Position numbers and translations under genes: made by a program
Assembly (NCBI RefSeq): GCF_000417875.1
Contig: NW_006920881.1
Location: 438,212-467,640, forward strand
Reading direction: 5' to 3'
DNA length: 29,429 bases
From: Pseudozyma flocculosa PF-1
Taxonomy: Eukaryota > Basidiomycota > Ustilaginomycetes > Ustilaginales > Ustilaginaceae
Notes under the pieces: model-generated
Databases searched by the model: none
What the model was told of the DNA's origin: nothing
Seen by the model: the letters and a program-made list of their open reading frames with translations, nothing else
Part shown: one piece after another, positions 20,467 to 29,429 of the stretch
Numbering within the stretch: position 1 is the stretch's first letter
Layout: the number at the start of each line of letters is the position of its first letter

Positions 20467-22277
20467 ATGGCGCCCCAGATCATCACCAACACCAAGCACA
20501 AGGCGCCCGCCAACGTCAACCGCGGCAACATCTTCGAGTTCCTGCACTCGAACCCGAACAAGGTCGACGACAACCGGCCCGCCTACATCCGCCTCGACGG
20601 CAAGACGGTGACGCGCCGCCAGGTGTACAACGATGCGCGCAGCCTCGCCCACGCCTTCCGCCACCGCCTCGGGCTGCCCGCCGGCGCGCGTATCGGCATC
20701 CTCAGCCCCAACTCGACCTACTACCCCGTCGCCGTGCACGCCGGTCTCTGCGCCGGCGTCGTCCTCGTGCCCATGAACGCCGCCTACACGGCCGAGGAGC
20801 TCCTCCACCCCATCCACGACGCAGAGGTCGAGTACCTCCTGTGCCACCAGTCGCTGCTGCCCGTCGCCCGCCAAGGCTTCCAGCTGGCCAAAAAGGGCCT
20901 CAAGTCGCGCAACGGCCAGAACCGCATCTGGATCCTCGACGACGGCGACGACCTCAAGCGCGGCGACCAGGGCGAGGAGGACCTGCGCACCCTCCTCTCC
21001 GACCACCGTCTCGAGCCCCACAAGGTCACCGACGACGAAAACACCGACGCCTACATTGCCTACTCGAGCGGCACCTCGGGCAAGCCCAAGGGCGTCCAGC
21101 TAACCCACCGCAACATCACCTACGTCACCATCGCCGCCTGCGTCACCTTTGACACCGACATTGGCCCGGACGACGTGTACCTTGCCGTGCTGCCCCTCAA
21201 CCACATCTTTGGGCTGGCCAAGTTCTGCCACATGGCCTACTACAACGGCTCGGCCAGCGTCGTCGTGCCGCGCTTCGACCTCGACGTCTTCTGCGCCGCC
21301 GTCCAGAAGCACCGCTGCAACATCGCCTACGTCGTGCCGCCCATCCTGGTGCAGCTGACAAAGAACCCAAAGACGGACCAGTACAACCTGAGCAGCCTCA
21401 AGTGGGTCCTCTCGGGCGCGGCGCCGCTCGGCATCGAGCTTAGCAACGAGTTTGAGAAAAAGTTCCCCACGATCCGCGTCACCCAGGCCTGGGGCCTGAG
21501 CGAGACGTCGCCGACGGCCACCTACACGTCGTACCGCGACTATCGCACCTACGCCGGCAGCTGCGGCCACATGGTCGCTGGCGTCGAGGGGCGCCTGGTC
21601 GACGACGACGGCAACGACGTCGGTCACGAGCAGGGCGAAAACGGCAAGCCGGGCGAGTTCTGGGTGCGCGGGCCGTCGATCATGCGCGGCTACCTCAACA
21701 ACAAGGAGGCCACCGACGACTGCATCACGCCCGACCGCTGGTTCAAGACGGGCGACATTGCCATTGTCAACAAGCAGGGCTACTTTTGGATCGTCGACCG
21801 CAAAAAGGAGCTCATCAAGTTCAAGTGAGTGACTTGCCGCGGCGGGCCGTGGGGGTCGAGGGGGGCATGGCCACCACGAGACGATCGGAGATGCAACCGG
21901 ACTGACCCTCTTTACGTTTCCACTCTGCGCCTCTCTGCGGCGTCTCCATCTGCAGGGGCTTCCAGGTGCCGCCGGCCGAGCTCGAGGCGGTGCTGCTGGG
22001 CCACCCCAAGATTGCCGACGTGGCCGTGATTGGCGTGTACGACGACTCGCAGGCGACGGAGCTGCCGCGCGCCTACGTCGTGCCTTCCGAGGCGGCCAAG
22101 TCGACGGATCCGGCGGCGCTGGCAAAGGAGATTGTCGAGTGGACCGCGTCCAAGGTGGCCAACCACAAGCGCCTGCGAGGTGGCGTCAAGATTGTCGACG
22201 TCATCCCAAAGAGCCCCTCGGGCAAGATTCTGCGCCGCATCATCCGCGACGAGGCGGCAAAGGAGGCCAAGAAGTAG
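20467..22277 (+). CDS. 4-coumarate:CoA ligase-like acyl-CoA synthetase
   Basis: Exons 20467-21824 and 21956-22277 (phase 2, Lys rebuilt) give 559 residues, normal for the ANL superfamily. The enzyme class adenylates a carboxylic acid with ATP and transfers it to CoA. The P-loop is YSSGTSGKPKGV at 199-210. The adenine-binding A5 motif is QAWGLSETSP at 340-349. TGD is at 428-430, with its Asp binding ribose. The hinge DRKKELIKFKG spans the intron, and the catalytic Lys is K543 in PSGKILRR. The overall look (VLPLNHIFGL, SGAAPLG) is that of fungal 4CL-like enzymes, which take aromatic or medium-chain acids. The C-terminus is AKEAKK, so there is no PTS1. Substrate cannot be told from sequence. Confidence 0.92.
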
Positions 22278-22671
22278 CTGCCTCGGCAGGATCGTAGCGA
22301 GTAGTAGAATTGCAATGGAAGGGATTCTGTACCCGGGGTGCATCGGTCGTCGTGGGCATGCTTGACGAGCGCGGAGGATTGTGTCGGCGAGATGATGATC
22401 CGAGTGAACGAGGCAAGGTGGATGATGTCGTCCGTCGACTGGCTTGGCTGCCGACTGAAGCAGAAAGACGCCGGATTTAACGCCGGCCGACGTGGGTGCG
22501 TGTGGAGAAGGGCAAAGCTAAGCTGCTTTGGCTCGGCGCGGCGGCGCACCGACCACCGCGCCCTTACGTTGCCAGCGTCGTTCTTCCTCGTCCTCGACCA
22601 CCCCTTTCCGCTTGCCTCGCCACCGCGTCGCCCGCTACATACCCATCGACGACGCCACAACACACCACGCC
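22278..22671. promoter_or_regulatory. Intergenic region upstream of the DLH-SnoaL gene
   Basis: These 394 bases hold the ligase 3' UTR and the next promoter. The main visible element is the palindrome GCCGG-N8-CCGGC at 22470-22487, about 185 bases before the start codon at 22672. The downstream leader is CT- and CAC-rich. Confidence 0.55.
22470..22487. promoter_or_regulatory. CGG-N8-CCG inverted repeat
   Basis: GCCGG and its reverse complement CCGGC are separated by ATTTAACG. This is the layout of a Zn2Cys6 zinc-cluster binding site (CGG-Nx-CCG). In GC-rich DNA such a match can arise by chance. Confidence 0.35.
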
Positions 22672-24039
22672 ATGGCTCGATTCGCACACTACCCCTCCAC
22701 CATCCCTGCCGCCTCGCTCGACGGGCCTGCACCCTTCCTCCTCATCCTGGCACCTCTGGACCGAGGATGCACGGGCCTCAGCACCAACCTGGCCGAAGAG
22801 GGGTACGACGTCGGCGTCTTTGACTATCCCCCTCCTCCCACCGCCTCCTCGCCCTCTACTCCTCACGGTGACGACAGTGGAAAGGCGCTGGCCAAGGCTG
22901 TGCTTCAACGTCTGTCCGACGAGGGGATCGAGTGGCCGCAGTGGAACGCAATCATCACCGTCGGACTGCGCGGCGACGACGGCAGCGTAGTCCGCCACCT
23001 GCAGGACCTGTGCCCGGGATCCGTTGGCGGGTGGGTCCACTACGGTCCCCTTTTCACCGGCTCCTCCGACTTCCCCCTGCCCACGTCTCAATCGGCGCCG
23101 GCGCTCTACCACCTCGGATCGCACCAGTCGACATTGCTGGCGCACCTGACCAAGCTGGGCGACGACGGCACGATACCGCGCGAGAGCTTCCCGTTCAACC
23201 CGTCCTGGCCGTCGTCGTCGCTGCGCGGCCAAGTCGGCCCATCGCGCCCGGCAGCGGCCACCTTCTATCATTACGAGTCGGTCAGCGCCACGTCGGCGGC
23301 CGATTGGGCGTTCTCCTACCCGTTCTCGGACCACACGCGGCCCTTTGCCTTTTCACCGCCGCGCACCGATGCGGACCGTTCGGCGGCGTCGCTGTGCTAC
23401 ACGCGCACCCTCGCCTTCCTCAAGGCCCAAATCGGACCGCGCTTCCCCCTCGAGTCGATCTGGGACCGCCACACGTACTTCGAGTTTGCCACCAAGGATT
23501 CGGCGGCCACCATGTCGACCATGGTGCCCTCGCCCTACGTCAACCACGTCGCCACACTGACGGGCGGGAGCGGGTACGATGAGCTGGCGCGCTTCTACGA
23601 GCACCACTTTACCCGCGCCTCTCCGCCCGATACGCGGTTGCTGCCCGTCTCGAGGACGGTGGGGTCCGATCGCATCGTCGACGAAATGGTCTTCGAGTGC
23701 ACCCACACGACCGAGATCGAGTACTTCCTCCCCGGCGTTGCCCCAACCGGCAAACGCCTCCGCATCGCCATGGTGGGCATCATCAATATCCGCGGTGATA
23801 AGCTCGCCTTTGAGAGCCTGTACTGGGATCAGGCCAGCACACTTGCCCAGCTCGGCCTGCTCCCCAGCGGCGGCAGCAGCGGCGGCGCCGGAGGCGGCAG
23901 CCTGCCCATCGCAGCGGGTGAGGTCGCGCAGAAGGTCCTCGACCCCTACGGCCAACCCAGTAACCTCCTCCTCACGCGGTGGAAGCACAGCGAAAACCTC
24001 CCCGTCCCCCCCAAGTGGACGGCGCCGCCACAGTCGTGA
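22672..24039 (+). CDS. Dienelactone hydrolase-like domain fused to a SnoaL-like domain
   Basis: An intronless gene of 455 residues starting at GCCATGGCT. Residues 20-255 follow a dienelactone hydrolase-like pattern: FLLILAPLDRGCTGLSTNLAEEGYDVGVFDYP at the start, an ITVGLRGDD strand-turn at 95-103, then FYHYESVSA and a final helix CYTRTLAFLKAQI. In true DLH the nucleophilic Cys sits in a VGFCxGG turn. Here the turn is VGLRGDD, and the catalytic His position is not evident either. Residues 262-395 resemble SnoaL/NTF2-like proteins (SIWDRHTYFEFATKD, FECTHTTEIEYFLPG, RIAMVGIINIRGDKLAFESLYWDQ). A Gly/Ser-rich linker and a C-terminal tail (DPYGQPSNLLL) follow. The SnoaL part may carry the function. 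The call is by pattern only. Confidence 0.68.
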   Translation: MARFAHYPSTIPAASLDGPAPFLLILAPLDRGCTGLSTNLAEEGYDVGVFDYPPPPTASSPSTPHGDDSGKALAKAVLQRLSDEGIEWPQWNAIITVGLRGDDGSVVRHLQDLCPGSVGGWVHYGPLFTGSSDFPLPTSQSAPALYHLGSHQSTLLAHLTKLGDDGTIPRESFPFNPSWPSSSLRGQVGPSRPAAATFYHYESVSATSAADWAFSYPFSDHTRPFAFSPPRTDADRSAASLCYTRTLAFLKAQIGPRFPLESIWDRHTYFEFATKDSAATMSTMVPSPYVNHVATLTGGSGYDELARFYEHHFTRASPPDTRLLPVSRTVGSDRIVDEMVFECTHTTEIEYFLPGVAPTGKRLRIAMVGIINIRGDKLAFESLYWDQASTLAQLGLLPSGGSSGGAGGGSLPIAAGEVAQKVLDPYGQPSNLLLTRWKHSENLPVPPKWTAPPQS

Positions 24040-24352
24040 TTGTGGCGCGTCGCGGTTCGGCAATCGGCGAGCCCCTGGTCAGAGGCCGGGAGCGACGATG
24101 TGACGATGCGAGCACGCGTCAGGGAGGCCACTGAAACGAGGACGCGGCGTTGTATTAGACGGCGTACGGTGGCGGCGGCGGCGACGCTGGGCGGCAGCTG
24201 GAAAGCAGCGACTACTGTGGAATCCAAGAAGGCATAATATCGACAAACGAACTTTAGCGAGGCACGAGTACGGGGGAACAAGAGAAAACAGAGACATGGC
24301 AGAAGGGCCCCGGATCGCCGACGCCGCGCGATGCCGTGCCACGCGAGGCCGG
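24040..24352. other. Convergent intergenic region
   Basis: These 313 bases lie between the 3' ends of the DLH-SnoaL gene (+) and CDC50 (-). They contain AT-richer stretches near 24235-24290 suitable for polyadenylation on either strand. Nothing else is seen. Confidence 0.6.
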
Positions 24353-25743
24353 CTATCTGCCGTGGCTGTCGGGTTGGTTCCAGGAGAGGAACGACATGTC
24401 GCCCAGCTTGCGTGGGCGGATGAGGTGGCGCGCGGTAAAGATGAGGCCGAGGAGCACCGAGAGGGCGGCGACGGCAATGTAGGCAAGGCCGAGGAACGGG
24501 TTGCGGCCGCCGACCCACGACACGGTGCTGAAGACGACGCTCTTGGTGCCCTTGAACATGGCGACGGGGTAGTTGTCGGTGACTCGCAGCAGGTAGCGCC
24601 CGGCGGGCATGGGCTCGGCGTCGTTGCGCTTGTAGAGCTTGCGGAATGTGGGCAGCCCGGCGGTGCGCATCCACACCATAAAGTGCTCGTTGTCCGAAGG
24701 GTCAAAGATGGTGCCGTTCGAGTAGCCCTGGGGAAAGCCAAAGGCGCCGCCGGCGCCGGCGCCCGTCCAGAAGGGCGGCGGCACAATGTCGTTGGCGCTG
24801 TAGCTGGTCGGCTTGTACTTGTCGCGCTCGCCCGGCCAGACGATGCCGCGCTCGCTCATGACGTAGGTCTGGTTCTGCGAGTCGCCGCCGGCGACGTTGA
24901 GGAGGACGGGGTCGGCAAACGTGTCGTTGAAGACGCTGTTGGCGATGAGGCCGCACGGGTAGATGATCTTGCCGGAGGCGTCGTCGATGTCGAGCGGCTT
25001 GCACTCGCCGCCGTCGATGGTGCTGCGCGACACGGCCTTGCCCAGCAGCTGGTCCGAGTCAAAACTCTTGACATATCGCCGGTGGTTCTGGTAGTAGTTG
25101 GTCAGCTTGTAGTAGAGGAAGACGGAGGCGTCGAGCTGGGCGGGAACGCTAAAGTAGAGGTCGCAGGTGCGCGCCGCCTCGTCCCACGACCACGTCGGCG
25201 GCTGGTAGTTGGACGTGTTTTTGTCGTGCAGCTGGTAGTCGTATTTGGACGTGGGGATCTGCTGCTGCTGCGGCGAAGCCGGCGCCGTGCGGCAGTCGGT
25301 GTAGTCGATGGTGAACTCGTTGACCTGCGGAAGGGTCAATGAAGCGATGGGATGCGATGGGATGGGATGTGGACGGGTCAGTCGTCGATGCCGCGCCGGC
25401 GGCCAAGCTCACGCTGCGCCACGCTGCGCCACGCCGCGCCAGGCCAGGCCACGCCCCGCAATGCCGCGGCACTCACCTGCTGGCTAAAGTAGTAGAGCAC
25501 GGCGCCGATGGGGGCAAACACAAGGCCGATGAGGAAGAATGTGGGGAGCACGGTCCTGGGGGTGAGGATGGGCTGCCAGGCCTTGAGGCGCTGCTGCTTG
25601 AAGGCCGTGTTGGCGGGCTTGCGCTGGGTAAACTTCTTGAGGCCGGATACGTCGCCGTTGTCGCTGCTGTCGCCGCCGTCGGGCCCCTTTCTGGTCACGT
25701 CGCCGGCGTCGGTGGCGCGCACCTTGCGCCTGAAAGGTGCCAT
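24353..25743 (-). CDS. CDC50/LEM3-family P4-ATPase flippase subunit
   Basis: The minus-strand exons are 25743-25477 and 25324-24353 (phase 0), giving 412 residues. CDC50 proteins escort P4-ATPases from the ER and are needed for aminophospholipid flipping. The N-terminal cytosolic part includes [20 protein letters not shown], the family's conserved entry. TM1 lies at about 64-87 ([19 protein letters not shown]). The ectodomain has four cysteines ([26 protein letters not shown]) in the usual two-disulfide arrangement and sequons NTS, NDT, NQT and NGT. The marker regions [32 protein letters not shown] and [14 protein letters not shown] are all present. TM2 is [20 protein letters not shown] near the end, followed by a short basic tail. 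The upstream frame is open but low-complexity; MAPFRRK is taken as the start. Confidence 0.95.
25325..25476 (-). repeat. CDC50 intron with internal tandem repeats
   Basis: This 152 nt intron is the longest well-supported one in the window. On the + strand it carries GATGGGATGCGATGGGATGG-type pentamer repeats (about 25345-25370) and CACGCTGCGC/CACGCCGCGC repeats (about 25409-25440) followed by CCAGGCCAGGCC. Confidence 0.75.
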
Positions 25744-25926
25744 GCTGGCGTGCCGATGCGGAGACGGGTGTGGAGGACGAGGTCGGCGTGGGCTGGCGGT
25801 CGAGGCGAGCAGGCAGAGAAGCTGGACTGGGACGGGTCGATGCGAGGATGCGCAGAGGGAAAGAGAGCGCGGTCGGTAGCGCGCGCCAGAGCGGCAGAAG
25901 AGTGCTGGCGGCGATGGATGGCGGTT

Positions 25927-25972
25927 GTGGTGGTGGTGGTGGTGGTGGTGGTGGTGGTGGTGGTGGTGGTGG
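25927..25972. repeat. (GGT)n trinucleotide repeat
   Basis: About 15 perfect GGT/TGG triplets, equal to (CAC)n on the CDC50 sense strand. They lie about 185 to 230 bases upstream of the CDC50 start codon. Confidence 0.92.
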
Positions 25973-26793
25973 CGGTAGCGCTGGTGATGGTGATGGTGGT
26001 AGTGGGGCCGATAGTCGGGTTGGCTCCAAGACCAGCGGCTCGTTTCCACCGGAGGCATGCATGGCTCGCAAGCGCTCTGTTGGTCCCTGTCGCTGGCTGC
26101 TGCGCTGGTCCTGGCTGACCGAGGGGGGCTTTGGGCGAGGCGGTGCCATGGCCTAGTTAGCCTGCCTGCACTCTCTCTTTCTGTCTTGGTCTGGCCTCGT
26201 TGTCTGTCCGCGGCCGGCCCGCTGGGCCACCAAACCAAATTTCCGGAGGTGGCAGGCCGGGGGACCCGATTCAGGAGGCGCCAAGAGGTGGATCGGCAGG
26301 CCCAGCCCGAGCGCGTCCATCGGGCATCTCTCTATTTCGACTTTCAGCGGGGCAGGCAAGGCTGCTGCTGCTGGCTCCTTTCGGGCACGGACGCCTGCTT
26401 GTGTGTTGGCTGGGCATGGCCCCTTTGTGTTGCCGGGCTGCTTGCTTGCGCCCCGACGATGTTGCCGGCTGCTCCCTCCTCCACCACCACATGGTGCTCT
26501 CTCATAGGCAGGTCTCTGTCCTTTGAGCGAGGTGGGCAGTTGGGCGGCCTGGCTTGGGTGCAAGGCGTCGCTGCGTCGCGGCGTGGCGTGTTGACCTTGA
26601 GAGGCTGCCCGAAGTGAGCCGTGGGAAGCTGGCCTGGCCTCAGTGGCCAGCTCGAGTGTGCGAGCGGGTTGCCTGGCCAGGCCAGCGGCCTGACTGCAAG
26701 AGGCTCTCACCACTACTCTCTCCCTGAGATGCGAGGTGCTGCACGCCGAGGCCCAGCTGGCCACACAACGCCCTGCCTGGCATCTCTCAAGCT

Positions 26794-26816
26794 ACGCACG
26801 CACGCACGCACGCACA
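26794..26816. repeat. (CGCA)n tetranucleotide repeat
   Basis: About five copies of CGCA in the non-coding DNA upstream of the TBC gene, followed by CACTCACACAG. Confidence 0.85.
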
Positions 26817-27366
26817 CTCACACAGCCAACCAACCTACCTCTTTGCTGGTGGCCTGCCTGCCTGCAAGCTCGCAACACTCTACCTGCCTATTGCTTCAAC
26901 CAACCTTCTTGACCGCCACGTTTCACCACCATCACGTCGTCGTCGACGCCTCCTCCTCCTCCCCCCCACTCCCACCATCACCGTTGCTCCATCTTGACCT
27001 GCGCTCGCTCCGCTTTCGTCATAGGCCTCGCTCGACCCCGCCGCCCCCTCCCACGCAGCGCACCTTCGCTTCTCGGGCGGGCGAACCCGTGCTTGCACTG
27101 CACCCGGCCTGCCTGCACATTTGCCTTCTCTTTCCACCTCGACCGCATCGACGCCGACAACAACAACGACGACGACAAGGCTGCATCTACTCGACTCGGG
27201 GTCCCACGTCCGCGCTCTTGCATCGAGCTCATCACCCGCACGCTTTGCATGCTCGTCGGCCGCGCCACGCACACCTCTCTGTTTCAGACCTCGACCAGCC
27301 TCCTGACCCTTCGCAATAGGACACGGCAACCAGCCTGGACCCCTCCAGGCCTCGGCGTGGTGTAGC

Positions 27367-29429
27367 ATGTCGCAGAATGGCAGCGTCAGAGGGTGAGTAG
27401 TCGTCGAATAGCGCGGTACCAGCGCCAGGTCTCGCCGCTCGACCGCCCCTCCCGCTCACCCTTGTATCCCGCTTTGCCTCCTGCTGCTCCTCGAACCGGT
27501 CCCGGGCCACCACTTTCAGCAAAGCGGCAGCAGCGGCGGCTCAGCGCGACCGCTCTCTGATGCAGCTCCTCGATCCCAGCAACCTGATGCCTGGCCACAC
27601 CATCGCTGACCTCTACAGCCTGCGACACCTCAGCCTCCAGGGCGGCATCCCCGACTCACCCTCCTGGCTGCGTGCCCAGGCCTGGAAGGTCCTCCTCGGC
27701 TACCTTCCGCCAGAGAAGAAAGAGTGGCCCACGGTGCTCGACAAGCGCCGCCAGGAATACTACCGCTTCGTGTCCGACTTCTCGCCGTCGAGCGCAGGCG
27801 TCCCACAGCCAGCGTCGCCGCACCTCTCCGAACGCGATGCGCTCCTCGATCAGATCTACAAGGACCTCTCGAGGTCCAGGAAGAATGGCTTCGCCTTCTA
27901 CCAGGGCGAGGTGCGGCCCTCGCGCTCCTGCCCGCTGGCGCCCGAGCCCGCCGACCACCCGGCTTCGTCAACAAGAGGCGCGACGGCGCCCCGACTCGAT
28001 GCCAGGCAGGCGCTCCTCGAACGCCTGGCCCAGATTAACGCCAGCTTCGCAGAACAGCTCGGCCGGCCACACCAACACCAAGCCGCCGAGCAAGAACAAA
28101 AGGCCAAGGCCCGGACAGAACTCCTCGCCGGCCAGCCACCATCTTCTCACGGCTCGGAGCCAGGCGCGAGCAACGGACCGCGCGCTGCTCCACGAACAGA
28201 AAAGGGAGCACTACCAGCCGGCCCGCCCATCTACCTCTCGCCTCCATCGCCAGGCGGCGCTTCGGCCAACTCATCCCAGGCATCTTTCGCATCGGCAGTC
28301 GACACGGAGACCGGCAATGCAGGCACGGCCGATGGTCCTGAGCGCAGCGATGTCGCTGGATTCACAGCAGATGCAGCGAGCGGTCCATCTGAGCCGAGCG
28401 ACGGCGTCACACCGCCCATTGTCGACCGCAACTGGCACTCGCTCCTCCGCATCCTCTACTTTTACGCCCTCCTTAACCCGAGCATAGGGTACGTTCAGGG
28501 CATGAATGAAGCCCTGTTCACGCTCTTCTACGCCTTTGGCACCGCCGGCTCCCTTCCTCGCAAGGGCGTACGAGGAGCAGCGGCGCCGACGGGTCGGACA
28601 GCGAGCGTCTCGCGCGCCGCTGGAACTGGCAATGATGGCGAACCCGCTGCCGATGACGGCGGCGAGGGCGACGACTCCCTTGACGACGAAGACGAGGATG
28701 GGACCAGCCCTCACGCCGAAGCGGACGCCTTCTGGTGCTTTTCGCTGCTGATCGGCGAGGTCAAGGAGCTCTACGATTTTGAGGGCGTCGACCGCGCAAT
28801 GTCGGGCGACATGCTGGCCGAGGCCCCCGCCACTTTATCGAGCGGCGTCGGAGGCGGCGGCAACTTCTTGCGGATCGGCATGGCGGGCGCGCTGAAGCGC
28901 TTCAGCCTGCGGCTGAGGTGGCTCGAGCCGGAGCTCTGGCGCAGCCTGCGCGCCGCCAACCTCGATCCGCGCATGCCCTACTACTCGTTCCGCTGGCTCG
29001 CCTGCCTGGTCAGCACCGAGCTCTCTCTGCCCTCGGTGCTGCGGGTGTGGGACGCGCTGCTTGCCGAGCAAGAGACGTCGCAGGAGGGCGCGTTCCCCGC
29101 CAAGATCGAGTTTCTCATCGACATGTGCTGCGCGCTGCTCATCCAGATCAAGCCGCTGTTGACACCTATCCTCGCCTCGGCCAGCGCCACGCTCGGCGAT
29201 CCGAAGGCAGAGGACCGCGACGCCTTTTCCGAAGGGATGCGCGTGCTTCAAGCGTATCCGGAAGAAGACGTGGGACCCGTCATCGAGCTGGCCATCCTCT
29301 TCCGCCAACGCAGGCTGGCGGCGGACCTGACAGGCGACGGCCCGCCCGACGACGACGACGTCGCCGACGGTGCCGAGGCGGGCCTCGCCTCGGTGCGAGC
29401 CAGGGCCGCTCAGACGCTCCAGCGGTGGG
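27367..29429 (+). CDS. TBC1D13-like Rab GTPase-activating protein (3' truncated by window)
   Basis: Exon 1 is 27367-27392 (only 26 coding bases). A phase-2 intron, 27393-27519 (GTGAGT...TTTCAG), follows. Exon 2 stays open from 27520 to the window end, so at least 645 residues are present and the stop lies outside. TBC proteins stimulate GTP hydrolysis by Rab GTPases. The domain opens with GGIPDSPSWLRAQAWKVLLGYLP. The arginine finger is R127 in IYKDLSR (IxxDxxR) and the glutamine finger is Q335 in YVQGMNE. ADAFWCFSLLIGEV, MPYYSFRWLACLVSTELSLP and FLIDMCCALLIQIKPLL match TBC1D13-type members. A low-complexity segment of about 165 residues separates the two fingers, and a second acidic insertion precedes ADAFWCF. 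If exon 1 is wrong, Met at 27560 is the alternative start. Confidence 0.85.

Larger units (their letters stand above)
25744..27366. promoter_or_regulatory. Long divergent intergenic region, CDC50 / TBC gene
   Basis: These 1,623 bases separate the CDC50 and TBC start codons. The CDC50 side has a (CAC)n tract on its sense strand. The middle holds many CTGGCC/GGCCAG clusters (about 26630-26700), and the TBC side has (CGCA)n, CTGCCTGC runs and CAC/CAA/CGA trinucleotide-rich leader sequence. Open frames are Arg/Pro/Ser-rich and show no domain on either strand. I see no RNA gene. Confidence 0.55.

Noticed and set aside
25744..26238. In-frame upstream extension of CDC50 containing a poly-His run
   Set aside because: The extension is translated (CAC)n and other low complexity sequence. 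The CDC50 family starts with a short cytosolic tail, as MAPFRRK gives, so this is leader DNA.
27672..28487. A 271-residue + frame over the start of the TBC gene
   Set aside because: It is Arg/Ser/Pro-rich in a different frame from the TBC domain motifs, which stay open to the window end.

Overview
The window is nuclear DNA of a GC-rich filamentous or yeast-like fungus, most likely a basidiomycete and plausibly a smut relative (Ustilaginomycotina). This rests on short GT-AG introns (about 79 to 152 nt, mostly GTGAGT or GTAAGT donors), strong C/G bias at third codon positions, CT-rich leaders and fungal protein families. The exact taxon cannot be fixed by eye. I see no mobile element, rRNA, tRNA, CRISPR array or prokaryotic feature. 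Eleven protein genes are supported. I joined exons by hand, checking reading-frame phase at each junction.

Left part (1-10066): a long 5' region with GA/GT microsatellites; a single-pass surface protein on + (5' end unresolved); a convergent tocopherol-cyclase-domain protein on - (4323-6353); a repeat-rich divergent promoter; and a seven-exon GH5 glycosidase of the fungal glucosylceramidase/steryl-glucosidase (EGCrP/Egh1) type on +.

Middle (10067-17275): a Nug1/GNL3-type circularly permuted GTPase whose nucleotide-binding motifs are degenerate, convergent with RMT2 (ankyrin plus arginine N5-methyltransferase). The Nug1 family acts in 60S assembly, and Rmt2 methylates a 60S protein in yeast. 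RMT2 is divergent from a THEM6-like hotdog thioesterase.

Right part (17276-29429): an Lpx1-like alpha/beta hydrolase, a 4CL-like acyl-CoA ligase and a dienelactone-hydrolase-like/SnoaL fusion follow in tandem on +. A CDC50 flippase subunit lies on -. After a 1.6 kb gap the window ends inside a TBC1D13-like Rab GAP, which has no stop codon in the window. The run from 15815 to 24039 is biased to acyl and lipid chemistry, but coordinated function is only an inference.

The main unusual observation is the Nug1-like protein. Its DARDP segment, permuted domain order and C-terminal domain are kept, while G4, G1 and probably G3 and G2 depart from consensus, suggesting a pseudo-GTPase. Second-tier items are the tocopherol-cyclase-like protein, the DLH-SnoaL fusion lacking a recognisable Cys nucleophile, and a long insertion between the catalytic fingers of the TBC domain.
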